DNA from: Catenulispora pinisilvae
GTDB lineage: Bacteria; Actinomycetota; Actinomycetes; Streptomycetales; Catenulisporaceae
DNA: 50,588 nucleotides
Direction: 5' to 3'
NCBI RefSeq assembly: GCF_015356865.1
Contig: NZ_JAAFZA010000057.1
Span: 1 to 50,588 of the forward strand
Shown here: piece by piece, positions 26,858 through 36,774 of the stretch
Layout of the letters: each line of letters begins with the position of its first letter
Numbering within the stretch: position 1 is the stretch's first letter
Notes under the pieces: model-generated
Seen by the model: only the letters and a program-made list of their open reading frames with translations
What the model was told of the DNA's origin: nothing
Database searches by the model: none
Position numbers and translations under genes: made by a program

Positions 26858-27952
26858 GGTGCTGCTGGTGGAGTATCCGGCTGCGACGATGTTGGCCTGG
26901 ACGGCGTTCTCAGTCGCGTCTGAGGGGTAGCCGGAGGTCATGACGCCTTCGTAGAAGGTGCCGTCCGAGCCTCGGCTGTTGTCGCCGCCGGTGCCCAGGA
27001 TGATGGCGCCCTGCTTGCGCATCGGGTTGTAGCCGGAGACGTTGGGGCGCGGGCCGGAGTAGAACGTGGACAGGCTTCCGGATTGCGCGTTGCCACCGCG
27101 GATGGCCCACTGGTTCGCGGTGCCCTTGATGATCGCGGTCGTGAACCGGTCGCTGATGCTGGGGTCGTTGGCGTTGTAGCCGGCGTTCTGTCCGGAGTAC
27201 AGGCCGTTCTCCATGTCGGCCATGATCCACGGGCCGTTTCCGGAGCCGTAGCCCCAGACCCGGATGTTCCCGAAGTAGATGGCTTCCATGGTGCCGTTGC
27301 CGTCGTCGTTGTTGTTGGTCTCGGCGTTGCCGTAGTCGAAGCAGCAGCCGCCGTTGTAGTGCGAGCCGTCGAAGATCGCGTACTCGCCCTCGGCGTTGTC
27401 ACCGGTGGCGATGCCGTTGGTGGAGTCGTCGCGGTAGCCGGTACCGGCCGGGATGAACACGCCGTAAGCCTCGTGCCCGCTCAAGGTGACCGGAGCGGCG
27501 GTGGCGACCGCGAGGTTGTCCGCGCCGGGCGCGGCGCCGCCGCCGAGCGCCTGGGTGAGGTTGTTGCCGCGTCCGGACTGGTCGTAGATCACGGTGATCA
27601 CGCAGGTCGTGTTCGCGCAGAAGGAGTCCTGGGCGGCGGCGTTCGCGAAGCCTCCCGCGCTCAGCACGCCGATGTTCGTCGTGGCGTTGTCCGAGGACCG
27701 CCGCACCTGGTAGAGCGAACCGTTGTAAGTGCCGTACAGCGCGCGTGTGGTGCTGTGCGCGGCCACGCACGGCGTGCCGCCGGAGGCGTAGATGTCGCAG
27801 GGCCCGGTGGTCGCGGCGCGGGCCGGAGTGGCGTTGGCCATCCCGGTCGCCACGGCGCCGGCCACGAGGAGGACCGCCGCGGCGAGAAATGTTAGCGCTC
27901 GCAATCGGTGGCGAACCGGTGGACTTCCGGATAGCGCTGCGCTGTGTGTCAT
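26456..27952 (-). CDS. Secreted GH54 alpha-L-arabinofuranosidase (GH54-b) with CBM13
   Basis: 498 aa; ATG with AGGAG six bases upstream. Signal peptide to about residue 46 (ATPARAA). The GH54 domain is strikingly like the fungal AbfB enzymes: GPCDIYASGGTPCVAAHSTT, IYDQSGRGNNLTQA, vicinal Cys in GGCCFDYGNAET, nucleophile Glu in MADMENGLYSG and acid/base Asp in GTGGDNSRGSDGTFYEGVM. A Ser-Gly linker and a CBM13 replace the usual CBM42. It removes arabinofuranosyl side chains from arabinoxylan and so assists the divergent GH10 xylanase, with which it shares a promoter region holding family-B and family-C sites. Confidence 0.93.
   Translation of the reverse strand: MTHSAALSGSPPVRHRLRALTFLAAAVLLVAGAVATGMANATPARAATTGPCDIYASGGTPCVAAHSTTRALYGTYNGSLYQVRRSSDNATTNIGVLSAGGFANAAAQDSFCANTTCVITVIYDQSGRGNNLTQALGGGAAPGADNLAVATAAPVTLSGHEAYGVFIPAGTGYRDDSTNGIATGDNAEGEYAIFDGSHYNGGCCFDYGNAETNNNDDGNGTMEAIYFGNIRVWGYGSGNGPWIMADMENGLYSGQNAGYNANDPSISDRFTTAIIKGTANQWAIRGGNAQSGSLSTFYSGPRPNVSGYNPMRKQGAIILGTGGDNSRGSDGTFYEGVMTSGYPSDATENAVQANIVAAGYSTSSTGSSGGALHAVGAGKCLDVPNATTTGGTQVQIYDCNGQSNQSFTHNSTGELAVTDSGTTDCLDANGKGTANGTKVIIWPCNGQTNQQWTLNSNGTVTGVQSGLCLDVSGASTADGALVQLWTCNGQSNQQWTLS
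27890..27903. promoter_or_regulatory. Intragenic family-B-like site in GH54-b signal peptide
   Basis: TGTTAGCGCTCGCA matches TGTTAGCGCTAACA at 12 of 14 positions. It lies about 50 bp inside the gene, where an auxiliary operator would allow looping to 28031. Confidence 0.35.
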
Positions 27953-28030
27953 CTGAGCTCCTAGAACGCGACTCTTTCGGATGAGGGGCGCTGCCCTCCG
28001 ACGCCCTCGGCTGCCGGTCCGGAGCGGCGG

Positions 28031-28048
28031 AATGTTAGCGCTAACATT
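28031..28048. promoter_or_regulatory. Family-B operator AATGTTAGCGCTAACATT
   Basis: Perfect 18-bp palindrome with LacI-type central CpG, 79 bp before the GH54-b start. The same 14-bp core recurs before GH27 at 44229. Confidence 0.75.
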
Positions 28049-28173
28049 TCGGCCCGCGGCCAGCGCTCGGCAGAGCGGATGTCGCGGGGGTGTCTCGGCG
28101 CTAGACGGTGCTGCACGTTGTGTGTTCTGTCAAGAGCTCTCTGATGACCAGTCAAGTTGTTTCGGCGGAGCTA

Positions 28174-28184
28174 CGAAACTTTCG
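28174..28184. promoter_or_regulatory. Family-C operator CGAAACTTTCG before GH10
   Basis: 11-bp odd palindrome 120 bp before the xylanase start. From memory, boxes of this type have been described upstream of Streptomyces xylanase genes. Confidence 0.65.
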
Positions 28185-28304
28185 CAGTTTCTTGACACCG
28201 CGCCCGCCGCGGGCTTTCGTGGGAGTCACAGCTTCGCCCACCACGGATGCCGGGCCGATTGTCGCGAGCTGTTCCCCAGTCCTGTCCGACCAGCGGAGTT
28301 CTTG

Positions 28305-29771
28305 ATGATCCAGAGCAGAATCCCGGCACGTCGCGGCCTGGCCCGCGGCCTGGCCATGGCGGCCGCGGTCGCCTTGGCGGTCCCGGCCGCCGCGGCCCTC
28401 ACCGTCCAGCCGGCCGCCGCGGCGACGTCGCTGCGGAGCTTGGCCGAAGCGCAGAACCGGTATTTCGGCACGGCCCTGGCCGACGGCGGCCTGAGCGGCA
28501 CGATCGCGAACGTCGCCAGCGCGCAGTTCGACATGGTCACGCCGGTGAACGAAATGAAGTGGGACACGATCGAGCCCTCGAACGGGTCCTACAACTTCGG
28601 TCCCGGCGACCAGATCGTCTCCTGGGCCCAGAGCAACAACCTCCGCGTGCGCGGCCACAACCTCGTCTGGCACAGCCAGCTGCCCGGATGGGTCAGCGCT
28701 CTGCCGTCGAATCAGGTCCAGGGCGCCATGGAAGCGCACATCACCACCGAGGCGACGCACTACAAGGGCAAGGTGTATTCCTGGGACGTCGTCAACGAAC
28801 CCTTCAACGACGACGGCTCGCTGCGCCAGGACACGTTCTACAACGCCATGGGCTCGGGCTACATCGCCGACGCCATCCGCACGGCGCACGCCGCCGACCC
28901 GAACGCCAAGCTCTACCTGAACGACTACAACATCGAGGGCGAGAACGCCAAGAGCAACGCCATGTACAGCCTCGCGCAGTCGCTGCTGGCGCAGGGCGTG
29001 CCGCTGAACGGCATCGGCTTCGAGAGCCACTTCATCCTCGGGCAGATACCGTCCGACATGCAGGCGAACATGCAGCGCTTCGCCGCTTTGGGCCTGGACG
29101 TGGCGGTGACCGAACTCGACGACCGGATCCAGCTCCCGGCCAGTTCGGCCAACCTCCAACAGCAGGCCTCGGACTACACCGCGGTCGTCAAGGACTGCCT
29201 CGCCGTCAGCCGCTGCGTCGGGATCTCCCAATGGGGTGTGGGAGACCCCGACTCCTGGATTCCCGGGACGTTCTCCGGATGGGGCGCGGCCACGATGTAT
29301 GACCAGAACTACCAGCCCAAGCCCTCCTACAACGCCACGGTGAGTGCTCTCGGCGGAACACCCGGCGGCGGTTCTTCCGGTGGTGCGCTGCACGCGGTGG
29401 GTGCCGGTAAGTGTCTGGACGTGCCCAACGCCACCACCACGGGTGGCACGCAGGTGCAGATCTACGACTGCAACGGCCAAAGCAACCAGAGCTTCACCCA
29501 CAACTCCACCGGTGAGCTCGCCGTCACCGACTCCGGGACCACCGACTGCCTGGACGCCAACGGCAAGGGCACTACCAACGGCACCAAAGTCATCATCTGG
29601 CCCTGCAACGGCCAGACCAACCAGCAATGGACCCTCAACTCCAACGGCACCATCACCGGCGTCCAATCAGGACTCTGCCTCGACGTAAGCGGAGCCTCCA
29701 CCGCCGACGGAGCCCTGGTCCAACTCTGGACCTGCAACGGCCAGACCAACCAGCAATGGACCCTCAGCTGA
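28305..29771 (+). CDS. Secreted GH10 endo-beta-1,4-xylanase with CBM13
   Basis: 488 aa from the ATG at 28305 with GGAG upstream. The Ala-rich signal peptide ends near residue 40. The GH10 barrel (about 42-345) shows NEMKWDTIEPS, GHNLVWHSQLPGWV, the acid/base Glu in WDVVNEPFND and the nucleophile Glu in VAVTELDDR. A Gly-Ser linker leads to a ricin-type CBM13 (about 356-488) with three repeats ending in NQSFTH, NQQWTLN and NQQWTLS. It cuts the xylan backbone outside the cell. Its CBM is almost the same DNA as that of GH54-b, the divergent debranching enzyme, so both should bind the same polysaccharide. Confidence 0.96.
   Translation: MIQSRIPARRGLARGLAMAAAVALAVPAAAALTVQPAAAATSLRSLAEAQNRYFGTALADGGLSGTIANVASAQFDMVTPVNEMKWDTIEPSNGSYNFGPGDQIVSWAQSNNLRVRGHNLVWHSQLPGWVSALPSNQVQGAMEAHITTEATHYKGKVYSWDVVNEPFNDDGSLRQDTFYNAMGSGYIADAIRTAHAADPNAKLYLNDYNIEGENAKSNAMYSLAQSLLAQGVPLNGIGFESHFILGQIPSDMQANMQRFAALGLDVAVTELDDRIQLPASSANLQQQASDYTAVVKDCLAVSRCVGISQWGVGDPDSWIPGTFSGWGAATMYDQNYQPKPSYNATVSALGGTPGGGSSGGALHAVGAGKCLDVPNATTTGGTQVQIYDCNGQSNQSFTHNSTGELAVTDSGTTDCLDANGKGTTNGTKVIIWPCNGQTNQQWTLNSNGTITGVQSGLCLDVSGASTADGALVQLWTCNGQTNQQWTLS
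29370..29771. repeat. CBM13-coding DNA repeat, copy 3 (GH10)
   Basis: Inverted relative to copies 1 and 2. It starts in the linker at GGTTCTTCCGG, which is shared exactly with copy 2. Confidence 0.9.
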
Positions 29772-29795
29772 GAACTTTCGGGTAGGTCTGTGAGA

Positions 29796-29825
29796 GCGCG
29801 CCCGGCCGACTGAGGCCGGGCGCGC
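29796..29825 (+). terminator. Terminator of the GH10 xylanase gene
   Basis: GCGCGCCCGGCC pairs perfectly with GGCCGGGCGCGC around a 6-base loop, 24 bp after the stop. Confidence 0.8.
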
Positions 29826-29837
29826 AAATCGATTGGG
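29824..29837. promoter_or_regulatory. Imperfect family-D site (10/14) before LacI-3
   Basis: GCAAATCGATTGGG shares the core AATCGATT with the perfect site at 26417. It lies 76 bp before LacI-3. Confidence 0.3.
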
Positions 29838-29878
29838 CCCGGTGCGGCCTGGCTCGTCACGGCCGTACACTTCGGATC

Positions 29879-29892
29879 ACCGATCGATTCGA
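29879..29892. promoter_or_regulatory. Imperfect family-D site (11/14) before LacI-3
   Basis: ACCGATCGATTCGA contains the complete right half ATCGATTCGA of the family-D palindrome, 20 bp before the LacI-3 start. This suggests autoregulation. Confidence 0.4.
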
Positions 29893-29912
29893 CCTGCCGA
29901 CCGCGGAGAGCC

Positions 29913-30989
29913 ATGAACATCGGAGAGGTAGCGCGCCGCTCGGGGGTGGCGCGCAGCACCGTGTCGTACGCGCTCAGCGGCAAGCGCCCGGTCTCGGACC
30001 AGACCCGGCGGCGGATCCAGCAGGTGATAGACGAACTCGACTACCGCCCCAGCGCCACGGCCCGCGCGCTGAAGGAGGGCCGGACCCGCACGGTGGGCCT
30101 GGTGATCCCGCCTGCCGATGCCCGGCTGACGTCTATGCAGCTGGGCTTCGTCGCCAGCGTCGTGGAGGCCGCGGCCCGGGTCGACCTCGACGTTCTGCTC
30201 TCGCCGTCCGGCGGCGACCATGACGGCTCGTTCGAGCGCTTGGTCGGAGGGCGGCGGGTGGACGGCGTGATCCTGATGGAGATCCGGCTGCGGGATCCGC
30301 GCGTCGCCAGCCTCGCGCAGACCCAGACGCCGTTCGTGACCATCGGCCGGGTCGCCGAACCGGACGGGACGTGGTGGGTCGACGTGGACTACGCGACGCT
30401 GGTCGGCCAGTGCGTCGAGCACCTGGTCGACCTCGGTCACCGGCACATCGCGCTGGTCAACCGGCCGGCCGGCATGGTGGCCGCCGGCTACGGCCCCGGC
30501 CGGCGGGCGCGGGAGGGGTTCGCCGAGGCGGTCGGCCGGCGCGCGGTGAGCGGATCAGAGTTCTGCTGCGAGGACGATATCGCCGGCGGCGAGCGCTGCG
30601 TGGCGGAGATCCTGGCCGCCCGCCCGGCGACGACCGCGATCGTCACCGTCAACGAGGCGGCGTTGCCGGGTGTCCAGCGCGGGCTGGAGCGAGCGGGCCA
30701 CGAGATCCCGAGGACGTTCTCCATCGCCGGGGTCGCGGCGGACCAGTGGGCTCAGGAGTTCCGCCCGCCGCTGTCCGCCGCCGACGTCCCGGCACTGGAG
30801 ATGGGCGCCATCGCGATGGACCTTCTTGTCGAGCGCCTCGCCGACCCGGACGCGCCCGCCCGGCACCGGCTGTTCGTGCCGCCGATCTCGCTGCGCGGCA
30901 GTACGGGCCCGGCGCCGCGGCCGTCGGCGCGGCCGGCCTTTTTGCGGCCGACCTCGCCGACTTGGCTCAGGGAAACAGCCGAGGATTGA
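29913..30989 (+). CDS. LacI-family regulator LacI-3
   Basis: 358 aa; ATG with GGAG upstream. The HTH (NIGEVARRSGVARSTVSYAL) is followed by the hinge (RPSATARALKEGRT) and an effector domain typical of sugar-responsive LacI proteins, then a Pro-Arg-rich tail. It lies between the xylanase and the cellulase genes. Its 3' end overlaps the convergent GH6 gene by 23 bp. Two imperfect family-D sites lie upstream, and the perfect one lies before GH54-a, so GH54-a is a likely target. Confidence 0.94.
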   Translation: MNIGEVARRSGVARSTVSYALSGKRPVSDQTRRRIQQVIDELDYRPSATARALKEGRTRTVGLVIPPADARLTSMQLGFVASVVEAAARVDLDVLLSPSGGDHDGSFERLVGGRRVDGVILMEIRLRDPRVASLAQTQTPFVTIGRVAEPDGTWWVDVDYATLVGQCVEHLVDLGHRHIALVNRPAGMVAAGYGPGRRAREGFAEAVGRRAVSGSEFCCEDDIAGGERCVAEILAARPATTAIVTVNEAALPGVQRGLERAGHEIPRTFSIAGVAADQWAQEFRPPLSAADVPALEMGAIAMDLLVERLADPDAPARHRLFVPPISLRGSTGPAPRPSARPAFLRPTSPTWLRETAED

Positions 30990-32289
30990 ACGTCAGCGCC
31001 GGTACCGCGTTCGCGGCGAGGGTGAGCGCCTCGGCGGGCCACCAGGCGCCGGCCGCCGGATCCACCGTGCCGCCGTACTCGGGGTCGCCGGGGCCGGCGG
31101 TGCCGCGGGTGCAGCTGCCGTCGGACTCGCCGATCGTCTTGATGTAGAGGTAGGCGTCGACGAGCGCCACACCGGTGGCGGCGGTGGGTTCGGCGCCGAT
31201 CCCGCGGCCGGGCGGATTGCACCAGACCTGGGGGTCGCCGGTGTACTTGCCCGGTGTCGGGGTCCAAGCACCCTGACCGTCGCGGCTGGTGTCCACGACG
31301 AAGTGGGTCAGCTGCCCGGCCGGGGGCGTGCCGACGTTCTGGTCGTACCAGGCGTCCGTCCAGTGCCAGGTACTCGGGTCGGTCGGGGACACCGCGTCGC
31401 CGGGCTTCCCGTCGTTCGGCGCGGCCGAGGAGTAGTACTGGCTGGCGCAGTAGTCGGTGTGCCCGGCCGCCCATGCCGGACCGTCGGTGGCGAACCACAC
31501 GCACTGGGAGATCCAGGTGCCGTAGTGGTCGCTCTGGTCGGTGGGCTGGTAGTTGGACACGTTCAGGAAGAAGCCTTGGGCCTGGCTGACGCCGGCCTGG
31601 ATCAGGCGCTGCGCCATGTCTCCGACGGAGTGCCACTGGCTGTTGCCCGCATCGAGGTAGACGACCGTCTGCGGCTTGGCTTCGAGCGCGGATACGGCGT
31701 ACTTGATGTCGGCGATGCGCCCGGCGGTCAGGGCACCGGTCGGATCGGTGGTGGCGCTACAGTCCGAGGGCAGGTTCGCCAGCGCGTCGGGCTCGACGAT
31801 CACCACGGCCCGGCCGGCGCCGACACCTTGGGCGAACGCTGATATCCATTGCTGGTAGGCGGCATCGGACGCCGCGCCGCCGGCGGAGTACTGGCTGCAA
31901 TCGCGCAGCGGGATGTCGTAGGCGACCAGCACCGGAACGGCGCGCTCGGCCGCGGCGGTCCGGACGGTGGCCTGGACCTGGCTGCGGACCTGGTCCGGCG
32001 TGCCGCCGGTGAACCAGGTCGCCTCCGGCCAGGTGGCCAGCTTCGCCATGGCCGCGGCATCGGTGAGGTCGCCTTGGTGCAGATCGGTCAGTGCTTGGCG
32101 GGCGGCCTCGTTGTCGGGGGTGACGGCGAAGCGCGTGTCCGGCGGCAGCGTGTGGCCGGCCGGCGCCGGGGCGGCGGCGGATGCGACGACTGACGTGGCG
32201 TCCGAGGCGGTGGCGGCGGGGCTGACGGTCGCGGCCGTGCTCACCGCCAAGCCTACGGCGAGTAGGAGTCCTACGGTTCTGGGCAGCAT
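30967..32289 (-). CDS. Secreted GH6 cellulase (endoglucanase or cellobiohydrolase), no CBM
   Basis: 440 aa from the ATG at 32289 with GGGGA just before it; the open frame continues far upstream without coding character. Signal peptide to about residue 29. GH6 landmarks: WFTGGTPDQV, the catalytic acid Asp in IPLRDCSQYSAGG, VIVEPDALANLPSDC, YLDAGNSQWHS and the conserved Asp in HFVVDTSRDGQG. It hydrolyses beta-1,4-glucan from the non-reducing side with inversion. It has no carbohydrate-binding module, unlike its divergent partner GH5. The 288-bp gap between them holds a family-C box. Confidence 0.92.
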   Translation of the reverse strand: MLPRTVGLLLAVGLAVSTAATVSPAATASDATSVVASAAAPAPAGHTLPPDTRFAVTPDNEAARQALTDLHQGDLTDAAAMAKLATWPEATWFTGGTPDQVRSQVQATVRTAAAERAVPVLVAYDIPLRDCSQYSAGGAASDAAYQQWISAFAQGVGAGRAVVIVEPDALANLPSDCSATTDPTGALTAGRIADIKYAVSALEAKPQTVVYLDAGNSQWHSVGDMAQRLIQAGVSQAQGFFLNVSNYQPTDQSDHYGTWISQCVWFATDGPAWAAGHTDYCASQYYSSAAPNDGKPGDAVSPTDPSTWHWTDAWYDQNVGTPPAGQLTHFVVDTSRDGQGAWTPTPGKYTGDPQVWCNPPGRGIGAEPTAATGVALVDAYLYIKTIGESDGSCTRGTAGPGDPEYGGTVDPAAGAWWPAEALTLAANAVPALTFNPRLFP

Positions 32290-32411
32290 GATTCCCCACT
32301 GTCGGCGAGGGTCGGTTCCCGCACTGTCCATGCGTGTCGCGACCCCGTCAACGCGCCGGTCCGGGCCGCTCCGGACCTGCTGCTCAAGGCGGCGTCGGGG
32401 CCGGCCGGCGA

Positions 32412-32422
32412 TGAAAGTTTCA
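32412..32422. promoter_or_regulatory. Family-C box TGAAAGTTTCA between GH6 and GH5
   Basis: 11-bp odd palindrome in the divergent cellulase promoter region. No CelR-type (TGGGAGCGCTCCCA) site is visible there. Confidence 0.55.
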
Positions 32423-32463
32423 CGGCCGCCGGTTTCGCCGATGTTTCCGGGCAGCTTCGCTGA

Positions 32464-34422
<1,959 letters not shown>

Positions 34423-34443
34423 CGAGTCACAGGAGCTGGCGAA

Positions 34444-35832
34444 TCACAGACCCAGGCGGTGTGCGGGGTCGGCCACGGCGGACAGTGTGACCTTCGACGG
34501 GTCCATGAGGGGAACTGTCCGCCAGGCCGCTTCGAAGGTGCCGCTCCGCAGATCGCAGATGATGCGGAGCTTGTGTGGCGTCAGTGTGAACTGCAAGTGC
34601 ACGGTCACGGTGTCCGCATCAGTCTTGGCGGCGCGCGCCGCAATGTGCCCCGCGATCGGCCAGGTACCGGTGGCCAAAGGCAGGGTCGTGGTGGTGCCGT
34701 CCTCCTCATGCAGCGTCAGTGTCCGCGGCCCGAGGGTGACCCGTTGCAGGAAACGCAGATCCGAGCGGGCAGCGGTGAATTCGCTGTCCGGGATCTCTTC
34801 TCCGTCCGGGAACGGTAGGTGGAGTCCGGTCAGCCGTCGGCTGAGCTCCGCGTCGGACGCCGCCGGACCCTCGCGGTCGAAAGCGGGCAGCAGGTGGGTC
34901 CATACCGCGTCGAGCACGGCTTGCATGTCATGGGTTTCGGAGGTCATGGCGAGGACCGCGTCTTGTTCGGGCAGGATGACGCAGTACTGGCCGTATGCGC
35001 CGTCGCCGCGATAGCCGTGGCGGCACATCCAGAACTGGAAGCCGTACCCCTTGGCCCAATCCGACTCCGAGTCGCCGCCGCCGCTGTTGTCCACGTGCGC
35101 GCGGGTGGCTTCGGCGACCCATTCCGGCGCCAGCAACTGTTGCCCGTCCCAGGATCCGCCCTGAAGGTACAGCTGCCCGAGCCGTGCCACGGCCTCGGTG
35201 GTGGCGTGCAGACCGGCGAAACCGAGGTCTCGTCCGGCCGGGTGCCGTAGCCAGAACACCTCGCCGATCCCCAGCGGCTCGAACAGCCGAGGCCGCAGGT
35301 ACTCCACGAGCGACTGTCCGGCCACGCGCTGGATGATCGCGCCGAGGGCGAAGGTGCTGGACTGGCTGTAGGCGAAGGTGACGCCAGGGGTGCCGTCCGG
35401 CGGTTCGAGCAGGAAGCCGCGCACCGGTTCGTCCGGGTCCGCGGTCAGGGCCCGGTCCCATTGCTCGGTGCTGTGTCCGGCGGACATGGACGCGACGTGC
35501 CGGACCAGGATCGAGCGGCTCGCCGGATCCGTGACCTCCGCGTCCAGCTCCGGAAAATAGGAGATGACCGGGGCGTCGAGGTCCAAGAGCCCCTCGGCCC
35601 AGGCGAACCCCGCCGCGGTGGAGGTGAAGAGCTTGCTCAGCGAGTACAGGTGATGGAGTTCGTCCGGGGTGTACGGAGCCCACCAGCCCTCTGCGATCAC
35701 CTGGCCGTGGCGCAGCAGCATGACGCCGTGCGGCTCGATCCCGGGCACACCCTCGATCGCGTCGAGGAAGGCGATGACGCCGCGGGCGTCAGTGGCTTGG
35801 GCGGAGGGCGCAGAGCGCGGAAGGGGCGCCAT
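34444..35832 (-). CDS. Serine hydrolase of the beta-lactamase / class C family
   Basis: 462 aa, no signal peptide. The catalytic Ser-x-x-Lys is in YSLSKLFTSTAAGF at about residue 70, with the Tyr of the second motif in FAYSQSSTF at about residue 155. The last about 120 residues form a separate beta-rich domain. The fold covers beta-lactamases, DD-peptidases and esterases; cytoplasmic members in actinomycetes are mostly esterases or amidases of unknown substrate. It is convergent with GH5 and divergent from the GntR gene, so may be under GntR control. Confidence 0.88.
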   Translation of the reverse strand: MAPLPRSAPSAQATDARGVIAFLDAIEGVPGIEPHGVMLLRHGQVIAEGWWAPYTPDELHHLYSLSKLFTSTAAGFAWAEGLLDLDAPVISYFPELDAEVTDPASRSILVRHVASMSAGHSTEQWDRALTADPDEPVRGFLLEPPDGTPGVTFAYSQSSTFALGAIIQRVAGQSLVEYLRPRLFEPLGIGEVFWLRHPAGRDLGFAGLHATTEAVARLGQLYLQGGSWDGQQLLAPEWVAEATRAHVDNSGGGDSESDWAKGYGFQFWMCRHGYRGDGAYGQYCVILPEQDAVLAMTSETHDMQAVLDAVWTHLLPAFDREGPAASDAELSRRLTGLHLPFPDGEEIPDSEFTAARSDLRFLQRVTLGPRTLTLHEEDGTTTTLPLATGTWPIAGHIAARAAKTDADTVTVHLQFTLTPHKLRIICDLRSGTFEAAWRTVPLMDPSKVTLSAVADPAHRLGL

Positions 35833-35907
35833 CGGGGCTCCAGTCAGAGATCGTTGATGCGGTGGGGACTATACCGGTCTGGTCCTGAACCCTTCTTCCG
35901 CGCCGGA

Positions 35908-35946
35908 AGACATGGGATGCATTTCCTTCCCAGTCATGGGATGTCG
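35908..35946. promoter_or_regulatory. Candidate GntR/FCD operator region
   Basis: Two copies of CATGGGATG lie 24 bp apart (35911-35919 and 35935-35943), framed by inverted GACAT and ATGTC. It sits just before the GntR start and in the divergent promoter of the serine hydrolase. Confidence 0.4.
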
Positions 35947-35963
35947 CTGTTACGCTGCCGCGC

Positions 35964-36665
35964 ATGTCCCTGTCCGACAAGGCGATCACCCGTATCCGGG
36001 AGCTCATCGTGTCCGGCGAGCTGCCGCCGGGATCCCGGCTGCCTCCGGAACAGCAGCTCGCCTCAGAGCTGGGGCTGTCCCGGAACCTGACGCGCGAGGC
36101 GGTCAAGGCGCTGGTGGTGGCCCGGGTGCTGGAGATCCGGCGCGGCGACGGGACGTATGTGACCAGCCTTGAGCCGGCGGTCCTGCTCGAAGGGCTCGGC
36201 GCGGCCTTCGAACTGCTCCAGGGCGACACCCAGCTGGAACTATCCGAGGTGCGCAGGCTCTTCGAGCCGATCGCCACCGGTGTGGCCGCCGCGCGGATCA
36301 CCGCCGCGGAGCTCGGCGAGGTCCAGAGCCAGCTGGCGGCGATGCGCGCGGCCAAGGACGACGTGGAACTGCTCAACCGGCACGACGCCGCGTTCCACCG
36401 CGCAGTGTTCGCCGCGACCGGCAACCAGACCCTCGCCTCCCTGCTGGAGGGCATCTCCAGCCGCACCGTGCGGGCCCGGATCTGGCGCGGTCTGGTCGAC
36501 GACGCCGTCGCCGACCGCACCATCGCCGAACACCAGGCCATCTACGACGCGCTCGCCGCCGGCGACGCGGCGCTGGCCGAGGCCGCGGCCCTGATGCATA
36601 TCAGCGCCACGCAGAACTGGTTCCGCGACCGCCTCGCCGACCACCAGGACGAGGACGAGGCGTGA
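35964..36665 (+). CDS. GntR-family regulator, FadR subfamily (FCD domain)
   Basis: 233 aa. The winged HTH (residues 1-75) shows ELPPGSRLPPEQQLASELGL and a typical DGTYV wing. The FCD effector domain (about 90-225) has the metal-ligand pattern HDAAFHRAVFAATGN and EHQAIYDALAAGD. FCD regulators commonly sense sugar acids or hydroxyacids. It precedes the lactonase-lar operon by 109 bp on the same strand, so is its probable local regulator. Confidence 0.94.
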   Translation: MSLSDKAITRIRELIVSGELPPGSRLPPEQQLASELGLSRNLTREAVKALVVARVLEIRRGDGTYVTSLEPAVLLEGLGAAFELLQGDTQLELSEVRRLFEPIATGVAAARITAAELGEVQSQLAAMRAAKDDVELLNRHDAAFHRAVFAATGNQTLASLLEGISSRTVRARIWRGLVDDAVADRTIAEHQAIYDALAAGDAALAEAAALMHISATQNWFRDRLADHQDEDEA

Positions 36666-36689
36666 GACGAAGCGTGAGACTTGACCGGC

Positions 36690-36707
36690 ATGTCGCCAAG
36701 CCGACAT
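36690..36707. promoter_or_regulatory. Inverted repeat ATGTCG-N6-CGACAT before the lar operon
   Basis: Perfect 6-bp arms, 68 bp before the lactonase start. The half-site ATGTCG also occurs in the GntR promoter at 35941-35946. Confidence 0.4.
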
Positions 36708-36714
36708 CGACAGC

Positions 36715-36745
36715 CCTGAGCTTGAATTCGAACTTGAGCTTGAGC
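36715..36745. repeat. Short period-6 (GAGCTT)n array
   Basis: GAGCTT/GAATTC/GAACTT hexamers, the same type as the array at 8409-8516, lie between the GntR gene and the lactonase. Confidence 0.7.
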
Positions 36746-36774
36746 GGCCAGCGGAACGTCGTCGGGCAGCCCTG

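Larger units (their letters stand above)
27953..28304. promoter_or_regulatory. Divergent promoter region of GH54-b and GH10 xylanase
   Basis: 352 bp without a gene. It carries the family-B palindrome (28031-28048) on the GH54-b side and the family-C box (28174-28184) plus TTGACA (28192-28197) on the xylanase side. No good -10 follows at 17 bases. Confidence 0.7.
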
